A stretch of 64,000 bases of DNA from Metaclostridioides mangenotii (GCF_018917235.1 NZ_JAHLOF010000002.1:400485-464484), one strand, 5' to 3'. Positions 41,989-52,293 are shown, counted from the first letter of the stretch. The notes: generated by a model not told the origin, from the sequence alone. Translations and numbers: made by a program.

Positions 41989-43734
41989 CTACCTTAAAGC
42001 TTTTGACATTTCCCAATCATAATGGTTAGTATGAAGCAATTTATGAGACTTATGAGAAAGTGGTTTTTCTAGATAATTCTTGTAGATTTCTACTATTGAT
42101 GGATTTTCGTGCGAGAACCTTAAGCTATCTCTTCTATCAAGATCATATAAAACACCGCATCTCTCTTTGCCTAACTCTTCACCTGCATGTATTGGTTGAC
42201 CCCCTCCTGAAGCGCAACCACCTGGACATGCCATTACTTCAACAAAATCGTATTTTTTCTCACCACTTCTTATTGATTCTATAAGTTTTCTAGCGTTTCC
42301 GAGACCACTCGTTATAGCAATATTTAAAGATGTTCCATTTAAATCGATTGTCGATTCTTTTATTCCATCCATCCCCCTTATATCCATAAATAGGTCAGCA
42401 TCTGGATTTTCACCCATTACTAAATAGTAAGCTGTTCTAAGAGCTGCTTCCATAACTCCTCCTGTCGCTCCAAATATAACTCCTGCACCTGATCCTATTC
42501 CTAGTGGCATATCAAACTCCTCTTCTTCTAAGGCATCTACGTCAATATGCTCGGATTTTATAAGTCTTACAATCTCTCTTGTAGTCCAAACAAAATCTAC
42601 ATCTTTTGGAGCTTCACTATCATTTATACTAGGTATATCACACTCATGCTTTTTAGCAACACATGGCATAATTGAAATACAGCATATTTTTGAAGGATCA
42701 ACTCCCAGGATATCTGCATAGTAACTCTTTGCAACTGCCCCGAACATTTGTTGTGGAGATTTTGCAGTAGATAGAGAATCTACCATATCAGGATACTGAG
42801 ATTTTAAAAATCTAACCCATCCGGGACAACATGATGTAAACATAGGATATCTACTCTTTTCTCCACTTCCAAGTCTTTCTAAGAACTCGCTTCCCTCTTC
42901 CATTATTGTCAAATCTGCTGAGAAGTCTGTGTCAAAAATATAATCAAATCCAATCTTCCTTAGTGCTGATACAAGTCTTCTGACAGTGGCAAATTCTCTA
43001 GTAAGTCCTAAAGCTTCTCCCCAAGCTGTTCTAACTGATGGCGCCACTTGAACTATTGTTATTATATCTGGATTGCTTAGTACACCGTTCATTCTTAAAA
43101 TTGGACCTACATCGTCTCTCTCGTGGAGTGCTCCCGTCGGACAGTGAGTGATACACTGTCCACAAAGTGCACAATCAGCATCTTTTATGTCCCTATTGAG
43201 TGAAACATCTACTGTTGTACGCGAGCCAGTCTGAGCAATATCCCAAACATGAAGGTCTTGTATCTTGTCGCACACCTGTACACAGCGCATACATTTTATG
43301 CATTTACCTTCTTCTCTTATTAGAGGAAAGTCTTTTGGCCAATTTGAATGTGGTACATTTAATTTGTAGTGATTTTCAGGAAAATTTAAGTTATTAGCTA
43401 CTGTTTGCAATTCGCAGTTTCCACTTCTTACACATGTAGGGCAGTGACAATCATGTTGAGATAGTATCAATTCTACATTTGTACGGCGAGCTTCCCTTAC
43501 TTTTGGTGAATTAGTCAAGATCTCCATACCTTCTGATACTATATTATTGCATGCTGTAATCAGCTTTTCTTTTCCCTTCATTTCTACAACACATACTCTA
43601 CATGCACCTATCTCATTTATTCCCTTTAGGTAACAAAGGCTTGGAACTGGCATCCCAACAAGTTTACTAGCTTCTAAAATCGTTGTACCTTCTGCAACTT
43701 CAATTTCTGTATTATTTATTTTTAATTTTACCAT
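41989..43734 (-). CDS. [FeFe]-hydrogenase catalytic subunit, second type
   Basis: This 581-residue paralogue of the other HydA has the same domain order: [2Fe-2S] (IGACRVC), His/Cys cluster (HDCHCPTCVRSGNC), and two [4Fe-4S] clusters (CIKCMRCVQVC, CALCGQCITHC). Its H-cluster domain has the classical motifs TSCCPGW, MPCVAKKHE and MACPGGCASGGGQP. Its start overlaps the stop of the GltD-like partner gene, so the two are translationally coupled. It probably exchanges electrons with NAD(P)H through that partner. GGAGG precedes the ATG. Confidence 0.95.
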   Translation of the reverse strand: MVKLKINNTEIEVAEGTTILEASKLVGMPVPSLCYLKGINEIGACRVCVVEMKGKEKLITACNNIVSEGMEILTNSPKVREARRTNVELILSQHDCHCPTCVRSGNCELQTVANNLNFPENHYKLNVPHSNWPKDFPLIREEGKCIKCMRCVQVCDKIQDLHVWDIAQTGSRTTVDVSLNRDIKDADCALCGQCITHCPTGALHERDDVGPILRMNGVLSNPDIITIVQVAPSVRTAWGEALGLTREFATVRRLVSALRKIGFDYIFDTDFSADLTIMEEGSEFLERLGSGEKSRYPMFTSCCPGWVRFLKSQYPDMVDSLSTAKSPQQMFGAVAKSYYADILGVDPSKICCISIMPCVAKKHECDIPSINDSEAPKDVDFVWTTREIVRLIKSEHIDVDALEEEEFDMPLGIGSGAGVIFGATGGVMEAALRTAYYLVMGENPDADLFMDIRGMDGIKESTIDLNGTSLNIAITSGLGNARKLIESIRSGEKKYDFVEVMACPGGCASGGGQPIHAGEELGKERCGVLYDLDRRDSLRFSHENPSIVEIYKNYLEKPLSHKSHKLLHTNHYDWEMSKALR

Positions 43735-45572
43735 TGAGATACTCGACCTCCTTTGAAAACTCCATATCCAAAATAATCACATCTTAAGCATCTATTCGCT
43801 TCTTGTTTTGCTTCTTGGCAAGACATAGAAAGTTCAACCATTTCAAAGTCTTTTATTCTTTCGTCAGCATCTCTTTCCGTCATGTTTACTCTTCCACAAG
43901 CTTGGCGATCATCAAGCCTAGCAGTAGGTATATCTACATCTGTTGAAATTATATGGTCGTACCCTAGGTATGAATCTATATTTGCAGCTGCAACTTTCCC
44001 AGCTGCGATTGCACGTATTACAGTAGCTGGACCAGTAACACAATCTCCTCCTGCAAATACTCCCTCGGTATTTTCAATAGCACTCCAAGCTGCCGCGTCG
44101 ATTCCACCCTTTTTAATTGGGATTCCTGCATCTTCAAAGTGAGGAGTTTCTATTCCCTGCCCAATTGCAACTATTACGACATCACATGGTATTCTAACAT
44201 TTTCTAAGTTAGAATCTGCAGGTCTAGGTCTTCCATCTTTACCTACAAGGCCTACCATTTTAGGAGAGACCCAAAGTGCCTTTACATTGTTATTTTCATC
44301 TTTCTCGATATACTCAGGAGAGTGTAGTTCCAATACATCAGCCCCTTCAGCTATTGCACCTTCAACTTCTTCCATAAGCGCAGTCATATCAACTTTACGT
44401 CTTCTGTATACAACATTCACCTTTTTGGCACCTAACCTTATTGCTGAGCGGGCAACATCCATAGCAACATTTCCACCACCAATTACTGCAACTGTCTTAT
44501 CTTTAAAGTTAGGCATCTCATTATCACCTATATTCCTAAGCATCTCAACAGCTGAGATTACTCCATTTGCATCTTCATTCTCTATACCAATTTTTTTGTC
44601 GGTGTGAGCGCCTATTGAAATGTAAACTGCATCGTATTCGTCTCTTAATTGGTTCATTGAAATTTCATCGTCATTACTTCCTATTGATGTCTCCATCCTA
44701 ACTTCTGCACCAGTATCTAGTATAGTTTTTATATCCTCTTCTAAACGCTCTCTTGGCAATCTATAACTAGGTATACCGTAAACTAACATTCCACCAAGCC
44801 TCTTTCTCTTTTCAAATACGGTAGTTTGGTGGCCCATTAACTGTAAATAATAAGCTGCACTAAGCCCACTTGGCCCACCACCAATTATAGCTATTTTTTT
44901 ACCTGTAGATTCTGCATTCTCAGGATTAGGTACTTCTACTGAATAATCTACAGCCATTCTCTTAAGCCCTCTTATATTCACAGAATCATCAATCATGTTT
45001 CTTCTACATCTTGCCTCACAAGGATGTTCGCAGACTAATGCGCAAGCTGTAGGGAATGGATTATCTTTTCTAATAAGCGTAACAGCATCAGCATATCTCT
45101 CCTCTCCTACTAATGCGATATATCCTGGTATGTCAACTCCAGCTGGACATAAAGCTACACACGGCACTGGCTGTTCTAAATGACAGAGGCATCTTCCCCT
45201 CAAAATGTGCTCTTCGTAATCATTTCTAAAACCCTCCAAGCCTTTTAGTACCATTTCAGCAGCTTCATAACCTATTGCACAATCTGCAGAGTTTGAAATA
45301 ACACGCGCTGTTCTCTCAATTAATTCAATAGTATCTAAAGTTGCATCCCCATTCAATACATCTTCAAGCATATTCCCCAATTGACCAAGCCCAATTCTAC
45401 ATGGCACACATTTTCCACATGTTTGTGCATGACACATCTTTAAAAAAGACGAAGACATATCTACTGGACATAACCCTGGAGGACTGGCAACAATTCTTCT
45501 TTCTAGATCTTTGTAAAGTTCTTCCACAACCGTTTGAGCTTTACTTCTAGTAATTATACTCAATCTACTCAT
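43728..45572 (-). CDS. Hydrogenase-associated flavoprotein: NuoF cluster domain fused to GltD-like oxidoreductase
   Basis: In this 614-residue protein, residues 1-130 match the C-terminal part of NuoF (HAQTCGKCVPCRIGLGQLGNML, a [4Fe-4S] site). Residues 131-600 resemble glutamate synthase small subunit/NfnB: N-terminal cysteines (CHLEQPVPCVALCP, CEHPCEARC), an FAD site (IAIIGGGPSGLSAAYYL), and a second Rossmann site (VAVIGGGNVAMDVARSA) followed by VVYRRRK, a basic stretch that would suit NADPH. The end carries another CLRC motif. The protein lacks a NuoF flavin domain, so the GltD part would supply NAD(P)H oxidation. It is coupled to the hydrogenase gene behind it. Confidence 0.88.
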   Translation of the reverse strand: MSRLSIITRSKAQTVVEELYKDLERRIVASPPGLCPVDMSSSFLKMCHAQTCGKCVPCRIGLGQLGNMLEDVLNGDATLDTIELIERTARVISNSADCAIGYEAAEMVLKGLEGFRNDYEEHILRGRCLCHLEQPVPCVALCPAGVDIPGYIALVGEERYADAVTLIRKDNPFPTACALVCEHPCEARCRRNMIDDSVNIRGLKRMAVDYSVEVPNPENAESTGKKIAIIGGGPSGLSAAYYLQLMGHQTTVFEKRKRLGGMLVYGIPSYRLPRERLEEDIKTILDTGAEVRMETSIGSNDDEISMNQLRDEYDAVYISIGAHTDKKIGIENEDANGVISAVEMLRNIGDNEMPNFKDKTVAVIGGGNVAMDVARSAIRLGAKKVNVVYRRRKVDMTALMEEVEGAIAEGADVLELHSPEYIEKDENNNVKALWVSPKMVGLVGKDGRPRPADSNLENVRIPCDVVIVAIGQGIETPHFEDAGIPIKKGGIDAAAWSAIENTEGVFAGGDCVTGPATVIRAIAAGKVAAANIDSYLGYDHIISTDVDIPTARLDDRQACGRVNMTERDADERIKDFEMVELSMSCQEAKQEANRCLRCDYFGYGVFKGGRVSQW

Positions 45573-45969
45573 AAACTTACTCCTTTCGTATTGATAAAAT
45601 ATTGATTTCGTAAACGTTAATTTATTATCATATTATTCATAATTTTATGAATTTTCGATTATAAGATATTATATCAACGACAAATTATTTTTACAACTTA
45701 AATATACTTTTAACAAAACTTTTTAATTTCAAGTATTTTAGCTATTTTAATATAGAAATAAAGTGTATTATAGTCTTACAACCTTTAGTCAATCAATTAA
45801 TCAATAGAAAAGCTTTATAGTAATGGTATTAACTTTTTAAATACTAAAATAAAAAGCCCCCTAATGGGGGCAATTATAATTATTTTTTAAAAACTATAAA
45901 ATTAAGAGTAAACTTTATAAATAATCTGTAATCATAATATAAATTTTTATTAGATATTTAACAGATTAA
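45573..45969. other. Promoter region of the second hydrogenase operon and hprK terminator
   Basis: A GCCCCC/GGGGGC hairpin (45856-45871) with a T-rich tail on the minus strand terminates hprK transcription. The AT-rich 45580-45830 part must contain the promoter of the flavoprotein-hydrogenase operon. No clear regulatory palindrome was seen. Confidence 0.55.
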
Positions 45970-46920
45970 CTAAAACTCTTCACTGTTATTAGACTTTTTA
46001 TCTATCATATTTAAAAGTTTATTGTTGAATTCCTCAGCTGCATCATAACCCATTCCCTTTTGTCTGAAGTTCATCGCAGCAACTTCTATAATCATTGATG
46101 TATTTCTACCAGGCCTTACTGGGATTATAAGCTTTTCAAGATTAACTCCTAGTATTTTTTCGTAGTCTTTATCTAATCCTAATCTATCATAGTATTTGGT
46201 GCTATCCCAAGCTTCAAGATATACAACCATATCAATAGATTTAGAGTTTTTAATTGCTCCTACTCCGTACAAACTTCTTACATCAATAATTCCTATTCCT
46301 CTGATCTCTAATAAATATTTTAAAATCTCTGGAGATTTTCCGACGACTTTATTATCATCATGCCTTCTGATTTCAACTGAATCATCCGCAACTAACCTAT
46401 TGCCTCTTTGAACTAACTCAAGTGCCGTCTCTGATTTTCCTATATTGCTATCACCTTTAATCAAAACCCCTATTCCATATACATCAACTAATACACCGTG
46501 TATAGTTGTGGTCGGAGATAATTTGCTCTCTAAATAACTCAAAAGTTTACTAGTGATTTTACTTGTATTTTTTTTAGTACTAAGTAAAATTTTATTGTAC
46601 TTTTTTGCATATTTAATAAAGTCTGGACTTGCATCAAGACCGGATGTTATTATTAGAGCTGGTATATCGTAAGAAAAATATTTATCGAGTATCTCTTCTC
46701 TTTTTTTAGAATCGACTTTAGCAAAATAATTATACTCGGTTTTTCCTACTATCTGAATTCTATCATTAGAAAAGAACTCAAAATATCCAGCTAACTGCAA
46801 ACCAGGTCTATTCAATTCAGTAGATTCCACATAAATACTAGAATCTTTTGGCATATACACAATGTCTAGACGTAAATCCATTATTAAGTCTTTAATTGGT
46901 ATCTTTTTATCTGTATCCAT
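45970..46920 (-). CDS. hprK: HPr kinase/phosphorylase
   Basis: This 316-residue protein phosphorylates or dephosphorylates HPr at Ser46 in response to glycolytic intermediates, controlling carbon catabolite repression. Visible are HGVLVDVYGIGVLIKG, the P-loop GDSNIGKSETALEL (about 152-165), and the family signature LEIRGIGIIDVRSLYG (about 203-218). The P-loop has Asn where Gly is usual (GDSGxGKSE). GGAGAG precedes the ATG. It follows uvrC at 47 bp, so both may be cotranscribed. Confidence 0.95.
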   Translation of the reverse strand: MDTDKKIPIKDLIMDLRLDIVYMPKDSSIYVESTELNRPGLQLAGYFEFFSNDRIQIVGKTEYNYFAKVDSKKREEILDKYFSYDIPALIITSGLDASPDFIKYAKKYNKILLSTKKNTSKITSKLLSYLESKLSPTTTIHGVLVDVYGIGVLIKGDSNIGKSETALELVQRGNRLVADDSVEIRRHDDNKVVGKSPEILKYLLEIRGIGIIDVRSLYGVGAIKNSKSIDMVVYLEAWDSTKYYDRLGLDKDYEKILGVNLEKLIIPVRPGRNTSMIIEVAAMNFRQKGMGYDAAEEFNNKLLNMIDKKSNNSEEF

Positions 46921-46967
46921 TGATTATCTCTCCTCAATTTATCTTATATCATCATATAATTTCCTTT

Positions 46968-48782
46968 TTATTTATCCTTGTGAAAGAAATTATATACACT
47001 CTCTGAAGATGACTTGTTCATACCATCAACTTCGTTTAGTTCCTCAAAAGTAGCAGCTTTTATTGCGTCTATTTCTTTAAAATGATTTAACAGAGCTTTC
47101 TTTCTCTTATCACCTATACCTGGTATATTATCCAGTACAGATTTTGTAAGAGCTTTGTTTCTAAGGCTTCTATGGTATGAGATAGCGTAATTATGAACTT
47201 CTTCCTGAATACTTGCAACAAATCTATACAAGTTTGACGTTTTATCTAATTCTATTTCCCTATCTTTATTAACAAGTCCTTTTGTCCTATGGTTGTCATC
47301 TTTATACATTCCCCATAATGGTAAATCAATTTCATATAAATCCAATATTCTTTTTACAGCACTGACTTGTCCCTTACCCCCATCTAACAACATCAAGTCT
47401 GGCAAGTTGCCGTACTTAATTCTTCTTTCAACTATTTCAGCCATCGAATCGTAGTCATTTGGCCCTTCTACCGTCTTTATTTTATATCTTCTGTACTCTT
47501 TTTTATCCTTCTTTCCTTTTGTGAAAACAACCATACTTCCAATAGAATCCACCCCTTGAATATTTGATATATCAAATGACTCTATTCTATTTGGAATTTC
47601 TTCTAATTCAAGAAGCTTTTGAAGCTCTTCTAACGCTCCTACGCTCTTTTCGTACTTTCTCTTATTCATATCCGAAAACTTCTCAAGATATTCTATCGCA
47701 TTTTTACGAACCATCTCTACAAGACTCTTCTTTTCACCTTTTTGCGGCACTCTTATAGTTACTTTTTGTCCCTTTTTAGATGTAAGCCACTCCTCAAGCA
47801 CAAAACTATCTTCGATTTCGTCTTCTATTATCAATTCCTTTGGAATATATTCTTGCTCCATGTAAAACTGTTTAACAAAAGATCCTAATATAGAAGATCT
47901 TGGACTATCCAATACTCCTTCTAGTATGAAGTGTTCCCTTCCAACTATCTTACCATTTCTTATAAAAAACACCTGTACACAGGCTTCATCATGAGCCCTC
48001 GCCATTGCAATAATATCTTGATTTAAATCCGAAGCTACATTGTCTATCTTCTGCTTTTGGACTAGTTCTTCAAGGCTCATAATTTTATCCCTATACTTAG
48101 CTGCATCTTCAAAATTAAATTCCTCAGAACATTTTTGCATTTTCTCTGTTAAAATATCTATTAGTTTCTCCTCTTTTCCAGATAAACAGTAGATTATTTC
48201 ATCGATCATTTTTCCATACTCTTCTTTACTAACAGTACCTGTACAAGGTCCAACACATTTATTTATATGTTTGTTTAAACAGGGTCTCATATTGTTTCTA
48301 ATTGCTTTATCTATATCTATGTTGCAACTTCTAATCGGATATACACTTCTTAGTACTTCAATAGTATCGTTGACTGCTGCAATATTAGTGTATGGTCCAA
48401 AATACTTCGCTTTATCTTTAAGAACTCTCCTTACTTTTAAAAGTCTTGGATAGTCTTCGTTAACCGTGACTTTTATGTATGGATAAGTTTTATCATCTCT
48501 GAGTAGAACATTGTACTTAGGTCTATATCTTTTTATTAAGTTACACTCTAAAATCAGCGCCTCAAGTTCAGAATCTGTTATGATGTACTCGAATTTATCG
48601 ATATTCGTAACCATAGATTTAACTTTAGAGGAATGATTTTTAGATGATTGAAAATACTGTCTTACTCTGTTCTTAAGTGAAATAGCTTTTCCTACATATA
48701 TTATATTGTCGAATTTGTCTTTCATTAAATAAACACCAGGTTCAGCTGGTAAATTTTTTAAATGTTCTTGTATATCAAACAA
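46968..48782 (-). CDS. uvrC: Excinuclease ABC subunit C
   Basis: This 604-residue UvrC has a GIY-YIG N-terminal nuclease (PGVYLMKDKFDNIIYVGKAISLKNRVRQYF), a UvrB-binding UVR motif (about 195-235), and an RNase H-like C-terminal nuclease (ESFDISNIQG, MLLDGGKGQ). It ends in a helix-hairpin-helix pair (IPGIGDKRKKALLNHF). It makes both incisions around UvrB-bound lesions. Translation starts at TTG (48782), seven bases behind GGAGG; no ATG lies nearby in frame. Confidence 0.96.
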   Translation of the reverse strand: MFDIQEHLKNLPAEPGVYLMKDKFDNIIYVGKAISLKNRVRQYFQSSKNHSSKVKSMVTNIDKFEYIITDSELEALILECNLIKRYRPKYNVLLRDDKTYPYIKVTVNEDYPRLLKVRRVLKDKAKYFGPYTNIAAVNDTIEVLRSVYPIRSCNIDIDKAIRNNMRPCLNKHINKCVGPCTGTVSKEEYGKMIDEIIYCLSGKEEKLIDILTEKMQKCSEEFNFEDAAKYRDKIMSLEELVQKQKIDNVASDLNQDIIAMARAHDEACVQVFFIRNGKIVGREHFILEGVLDSPRSSILGSFVKQFYMEQEYIPKELIIEDEIEDSFVLEEWLTSKKGQKVTIRVPQKGEKKSLVEMVRKNAIEYLEKFSDMNKRKYEKSVGALEELQKLLELEEIPNRIESFDISNIQGVDSIGSMVVFTKGKKDKKEYRRYKIKTVEGPNDYDSMAEIVERRIKYGNLPDLMLLDGGKGQVSAVKRILDLYEIDLPLWGMYKDDNHRTKGLVNKDREIELDKTSNLYRFVASIQEEVHNYAISYHRSLRNKALTKSVLDNIPGIGDKRKKALLNHFKEIDAIKAATFEELNEVDGMNKSSSESVYNFFHKDK

Positions 48783-49019
48783 ACTTATTCCTCCATTTTT
48801 TAATTTCTCTATTTAAATTATACCTCAAATACAATCTTTTAAAATATATTTTATAAATTTTAGAACTTATATTCTATACTCTTTAAGTAGATTAATTATT
48901 ATGATGTAAATCAAATTGCATTTTATTATGTTTAGTATTTGTTGCATATTTTATATTATTATGATAAATTTTAGTAGTTAACTTATATTAAGTGATTTAG
49001 TAAATTAAATTTTACATAA

Positions 49020-49250
49020 ATAAAAGGGAATCAGGTGAGAATCCTGAGCGATCCGGTCACTGTATTCAGGGAATCTAGTTTTGTACGCCATTGCAAAATA
49101 TTGTGAGAAGGTAATTCTAGGTATTGATCTGTAAGTCAGGAAACCTGCTTAATATTGAGATGAAGCTTCCGTGTAAAGCATAACATCTAATTCATTGTAT
49201 GATGCACATACGTTGTTTTTAAGATGCCTGCTTTTATAGCAGGCTTTTTC
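49020..49250 (+). promoter_or_regulatory. Cobalamin (B12) riboswitch with terminator
   Basis: From 49021 the sequence shows the conserved cobalamin-riboswitch blocks: AAAAGGGAATCAGGTGAGAA, then the AGCGATCCGGTCACTG segment, and the GTCAGGAAACCTGC box near 49135-49150. A GCCTGCT/AGCAGGC hairpin with TTTTT (49226-49249) follows and would act as the expression platform. It precedes btuF by about 50 bp, so B12 should repress this transporter. Confidence 0.9.
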
Positions 49251-49300
49251 ACAACTGAGGCTTCTTCTGTTAATAGTATTATATATTAAGAGGAGAAAAT

Positions 49301-50359
49301 ATGAAAAAACAAAATTTATTCACAAGAATTATATCTGTATTGTTAACTACAATACTACTACTAGGCTCTACTGCTTGTAGTCCTAAAGATTCACAAAAGG
49401 AGAACAAAGAAGTAAATAGCTCTACATCAAAAATTGAAACAAATTCAAAACCTGAAAAAACAAAATATCCACTTAAAATTACAACTTATGGGTCAAATGG
49501 TGAAGAACTAAAAACAGTATATAAAAAATCTCCAGAAAAGGCATTAGCAGTTTATCAAGGTTCAATTGAAACTTTACTTGCCCTTGGATTAGAGGATAAG
49601 ATTGTAGCTGCTGCTGGACTAGACAACGAAGTGCCCAGTGATTTAAAATCAGCATTTGATAAAGTCAACTATCTTACGGAGTTTACACCTTCTAAAGAAT
49701 CTGTAACAATGTTAAGTTCAGACTTCATACTTAGTTGGGGGTCTTACTTTAGCGATAAAACATTAGGAGATGCTGCTGGTTGGGTGGATAATGGTACAAA
49801 TATTTATATTAATTCTAATACTCGTATAAAAGAGGGTGAACCTAGAACTCTTGAAAATGAGTTTTCTGATATTATAAATTTAGGTAAAATTTTCGATGTT
49901 CAAGAAAAAGCATATAAAATAGTGGAAAATATGAAATCAGAAATTAAAAATGTTACTGAAAAAACATCCAAAATAGACAAAAAACCTACTGCCTTAATTC
50001 TTGAATTCCAAGGTAATACTATCGTAAACTATGGAGCCTCAAGTCTTGGTGGAGATATGGTTAAAACACTTGGAGGACAACTTGTTAAAGAAGACGGGTC
50101 TGACCTTGGCAAAGAAGATATAATAAATTTAAATCCTGATGTTATATTCGTAGTTTATATGCCTTATTCTGGAGATGATCCACAAGCAGTAAAAAATGAA
50201 AACATAAATAAAATAATAGCAGATAAAAGTTTAGCCAGCCTATCAGCAGTAAAAAATAATAGAGTAAAACCGATTATGTTAGGCGATATGTATGCTAGTG
50301 GTATCCGTACAAAAAATGGGATCATTAACTTTGCAGATGGTTTATATCCTAATCTGTAA
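49301..50359 (+). CDS. btuF: Cobalamin ABC transporter substrate-binding lipoprotein
   Basis: In this 352-residue protein the signal peptide ends in a lipobox (LLGSTAC, Cys26). A BtuF/FepB-type periplasmic-binding fold follows (PEKALAVYQGSIETLLALGLEDKIVAA; LEFQGNTIVNYGASSLGGDMVKTLGG; LNPDVIFVVYMP). It would capture corrinoid outside the membrane and deliver it to BtuC. The upstream B12 riboswitch makes cobalamin the likely ligand; FecB-type sequence alone would not distinguish it from siderophores. AGAGGAG precedes the ATG. Confidence 0.88.
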   Translation: MKKQNLFTRIISVLLTTILLLGSTACSPKDSQKENKEVNSSTSKIETNSKPEKTKYPLKITTYGSNGEELKTVYKKSPEKALAVYQGSIETLLALGLEDKIVAAAGLDNEVPSDLKSAFDKVNYLTEFTPSKESVTMLSSDFILSWGSYFSDKTLGDAAGWVDNGTNIYINSNTRIKEGEPRTLENEFSDIINLGKIFDVQEKAYKIVENMKSEIKNVTEKTSKIDKKPTALILEFQGNTIVNYGASSLGGDMVKTLGGQLVKEDGSDLGKEDIINLNPDVIFVVYMPYSGDDPQAVKNENINKIIADKSLASLSAVKNNRVKPIMLGDMYASGIRTKNGIINFADGLYPNL

Positions 50360-50381
50360 TAGGATTTATTGAAGGAAAAAT

Positions 50382-51467
50382 ATGAAAACCCTTATTAAAA
50401 GAAACCTCGACAATAAATTTAATGGTGGCCATTTTTACTGGACAGCCTTTATAGCATTGATATTTGTCTTGCTATTTTCTATACTAGCATCTATTACTTT
50501 TGGTAATGCCGGAATATCTATGAGAGATGTTTACAGTGTAATATTTTATGAATTATTCCACATAGATACTTTTTCAAAGTTCTCAAATGGACCTATACAT
50601 GATGTAGTATGGCTTCTTAGATTACCTAGAGTACTACTTGCAATATGCATAGGAATGGGATTATCTGTATGTGGAGTTGTAATGCAGGCAGTTGTTAAAA
50701 ATGCACTCGCTGATCCATATATACTTGGTGTTTCATCCGGAGCATCTCTAGGAGCTACAACAGCTATAATGCTTGGTTTTGGAACTATATTTGGCAGTAA
50801 TTCTATAGGTATAATGGCATTTTTAGGAGCTCTTATTGCTACATTTGCGGTTATGGCATTATCAAATATAGGGGGGCGTTCTAGTTCATCAAAATTAGTT
50901 CTCTCTGGTATGGCTATTGGAGCTGTTTGCACTGCATTTTCTAATTGTGTTTTATACATTACTAATAATAAAACTGCCGCCATTGAAGTAGCCTATTGGA
51001 CAATGGGAAGTTTAGCTGGTGCTAACTGGAACAAAGTATTATTATTGCTACCGATGTTCATACTCGGTGCTGTCTTCTTCTCTACACAGTTTAGAAATCT
51101 CAATCTCATGCTTATGGGAGATGAAGTATCTATAACTTTGGGAACTGATTTATATAGATATAGGATAATTTATATGATTATCTCATCTGTGATAATTGGT
51201 TTTTCAGTTTATGCTGCTGGTATGATCGGTTTTGTTGGACTTGTAATTCCACATATAATACGAATGATCTTCGGTACAGACCATAGAAAAGTAATACCTC
51301 TTAGCGCCGTAACAGGATCAATATTTATGATCTGGTCTGATGTGCTTTGCCGTGTTTTAATACCAAATTCAGAAATACCTATAGGTATACTGGTTTCTAT
51401 GATTGGAGCACCATGCTTTATATATCTAATGGTCAAAAAGTCCTATGGATTTGGGGGTAATAAATGA
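50382..51467 (+). CDS. btuC: Cobalamin ABC transporter permease
   Basis: This is a 361-residue FecCD/BtuC-type permease with about ten membrane helices. Family motifs include LRLPRVLLAICIGMGLSVCGVVMQ, NALADPYILGVSSGASLGA, and near the end GFVGLVIPHIIRMIFG, the coupling helix to the ATPase. The last four bases overlap the btuD start (ATGA), indicating tight translational coupling. The substrate is inferred from the riboswitch. Confidence 0.92.
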   Translation: MKTLIKRNLDNKFNGGHFYWTAFIALIFVLLFSILASITFGNAGISMRDVYSVIFYELFHIDTFSKFSNGPIHDVVWLLRLPRVLLAICIGMGLSVCGVVMQAVVKNALADPYILGVSSGASLGATTAIMLGFGTIFGSNSIGIMAFLGALIATFAVMALSNIGGRSSSSKLVLSGMAIGAVCTAFSNCVLYITNNKTAAIEVAYWTMGSLAGANWNKVLLLLPMFILGAVFFSTQFRNLNLMLMGDEVSITLGTDLYRYRIIYMIISSVIIGFSVYAAGMIGFVGLVIPHIIRMIFGTDHRKVIPLSAVTGSIFMIWSDVLCRVLIPNSEIPIGILVSMIGAPCFIYLMVKKSYGFGGNK

Positions 51468-52222
51468 TGAGTATTGACGTAAAGAATATTGAAATATCCT
51501 ATGGAGTAGAAAAAATTCTTAAAAATGTAAGCTTAAATTGTGATTCTCAAGAATTTATAGGTATAATAGGTCCCAATGGTAGTGGTAAATCTACTTTACT
51601 TAAGTGCATTTATCGAATTTTAAAACCTTCACATGGATGCGTGTATATTGATGGAGTTGCTCTGGATTCTATCAGTATTAGGGACTCTGCAAAAAAAATT
51701 GCTGTAGTTTCGCAACACAATGACTATAGTTTTGAATTTACAGTTAGAGATATTGTTCTAATGGGTAGATCACCACATAAACGAACTATGGAGCGTGATA
51801 ATCTTAATGACTATAGAATTGTTGAAGAAGCATTGGATGTAGTAAATATGAAAAGTTATGCAAATAGGAATTTCTCTACATTATCTGGCGGTGAACGTCA
51901 AAGAGTGATTCTAGCTAGAGCATTCGCACAAAATACCCCCTATTTAATTCTTGATGAACCTACTAATCATCTAGATATATCCCATCAGCTACAAATGCTT
52001 AGAACTATTAAAGGACTGAATAAAATTGTTATTTCTGCAATACACGACTTAAATATAGCAGCTATGTTCTGTGATAGAATCTACGCATTATCAGATGGTA
52101 AAATAGTTGGAGAAGGAAAACCGGAAGAGATTTTAACATCAAATTTTATTTCTAAAATTTATAATGTGGAATCTGAAATTATAAAAGATTCAAAAGGTCA
52201 GATGCATATTCTGTACACATAA
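51464..52222 (+). CDS. btuD: Cobalamin ABC transporter ATP-binding protein
   Basis: This 252-residue ABC ATPase has Walker A GPNGSGKST, the Q-loop VVSQHND, signature LSGGERQRV, Walker B LILDEPT and the His switch in AIHDLN. The FepC/BtuD-type sequence ALDVVNMKSYANRNF precedes the signature. It powers the BtuC channel. Its start overlaps btuC by four bases, and a strong terminator follows. Confidence 0.92.
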   Translation: MMSIDVKNIEISYGVEKILKNVSLNCDSQEFIGIIGPNGSGKSTLLKCIYRILKPSHGCVYIDGVALDSISIRDSAKKIAVVSQHNDYSFEFTVRDIVLMGRSPHKRTMERDNLNDYRIVEEALDVVNMKSYANRNFSTLSGGERQRVILARAFAQNTPYLILDEPTNHLDISHQLQMLRTIKGLNKIVISAIHDLNIAAMFCDRIYALSDGKIVGEGKPEEILTSNFISKIYNVESEIIKDSKGQMHILYT

Positions 52223-52246
52223 ATTAACAATAAAAATTTTTATAAG

Positions 52247-52293
52247 AACAGGGAGTCATAAAATGAGATTTTATCACATTTAGACTCCCTGTT
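52247..52293. terminator. Bidirectional terminator between btuD and uvrA
   Basis: Perfect 11-bp arms (52247-52257 and 52283-52293) enclose a 25-base loop with its own AAAAT/ATTTT complement. It ends both convergent transcripts. Confidence 0.85.
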
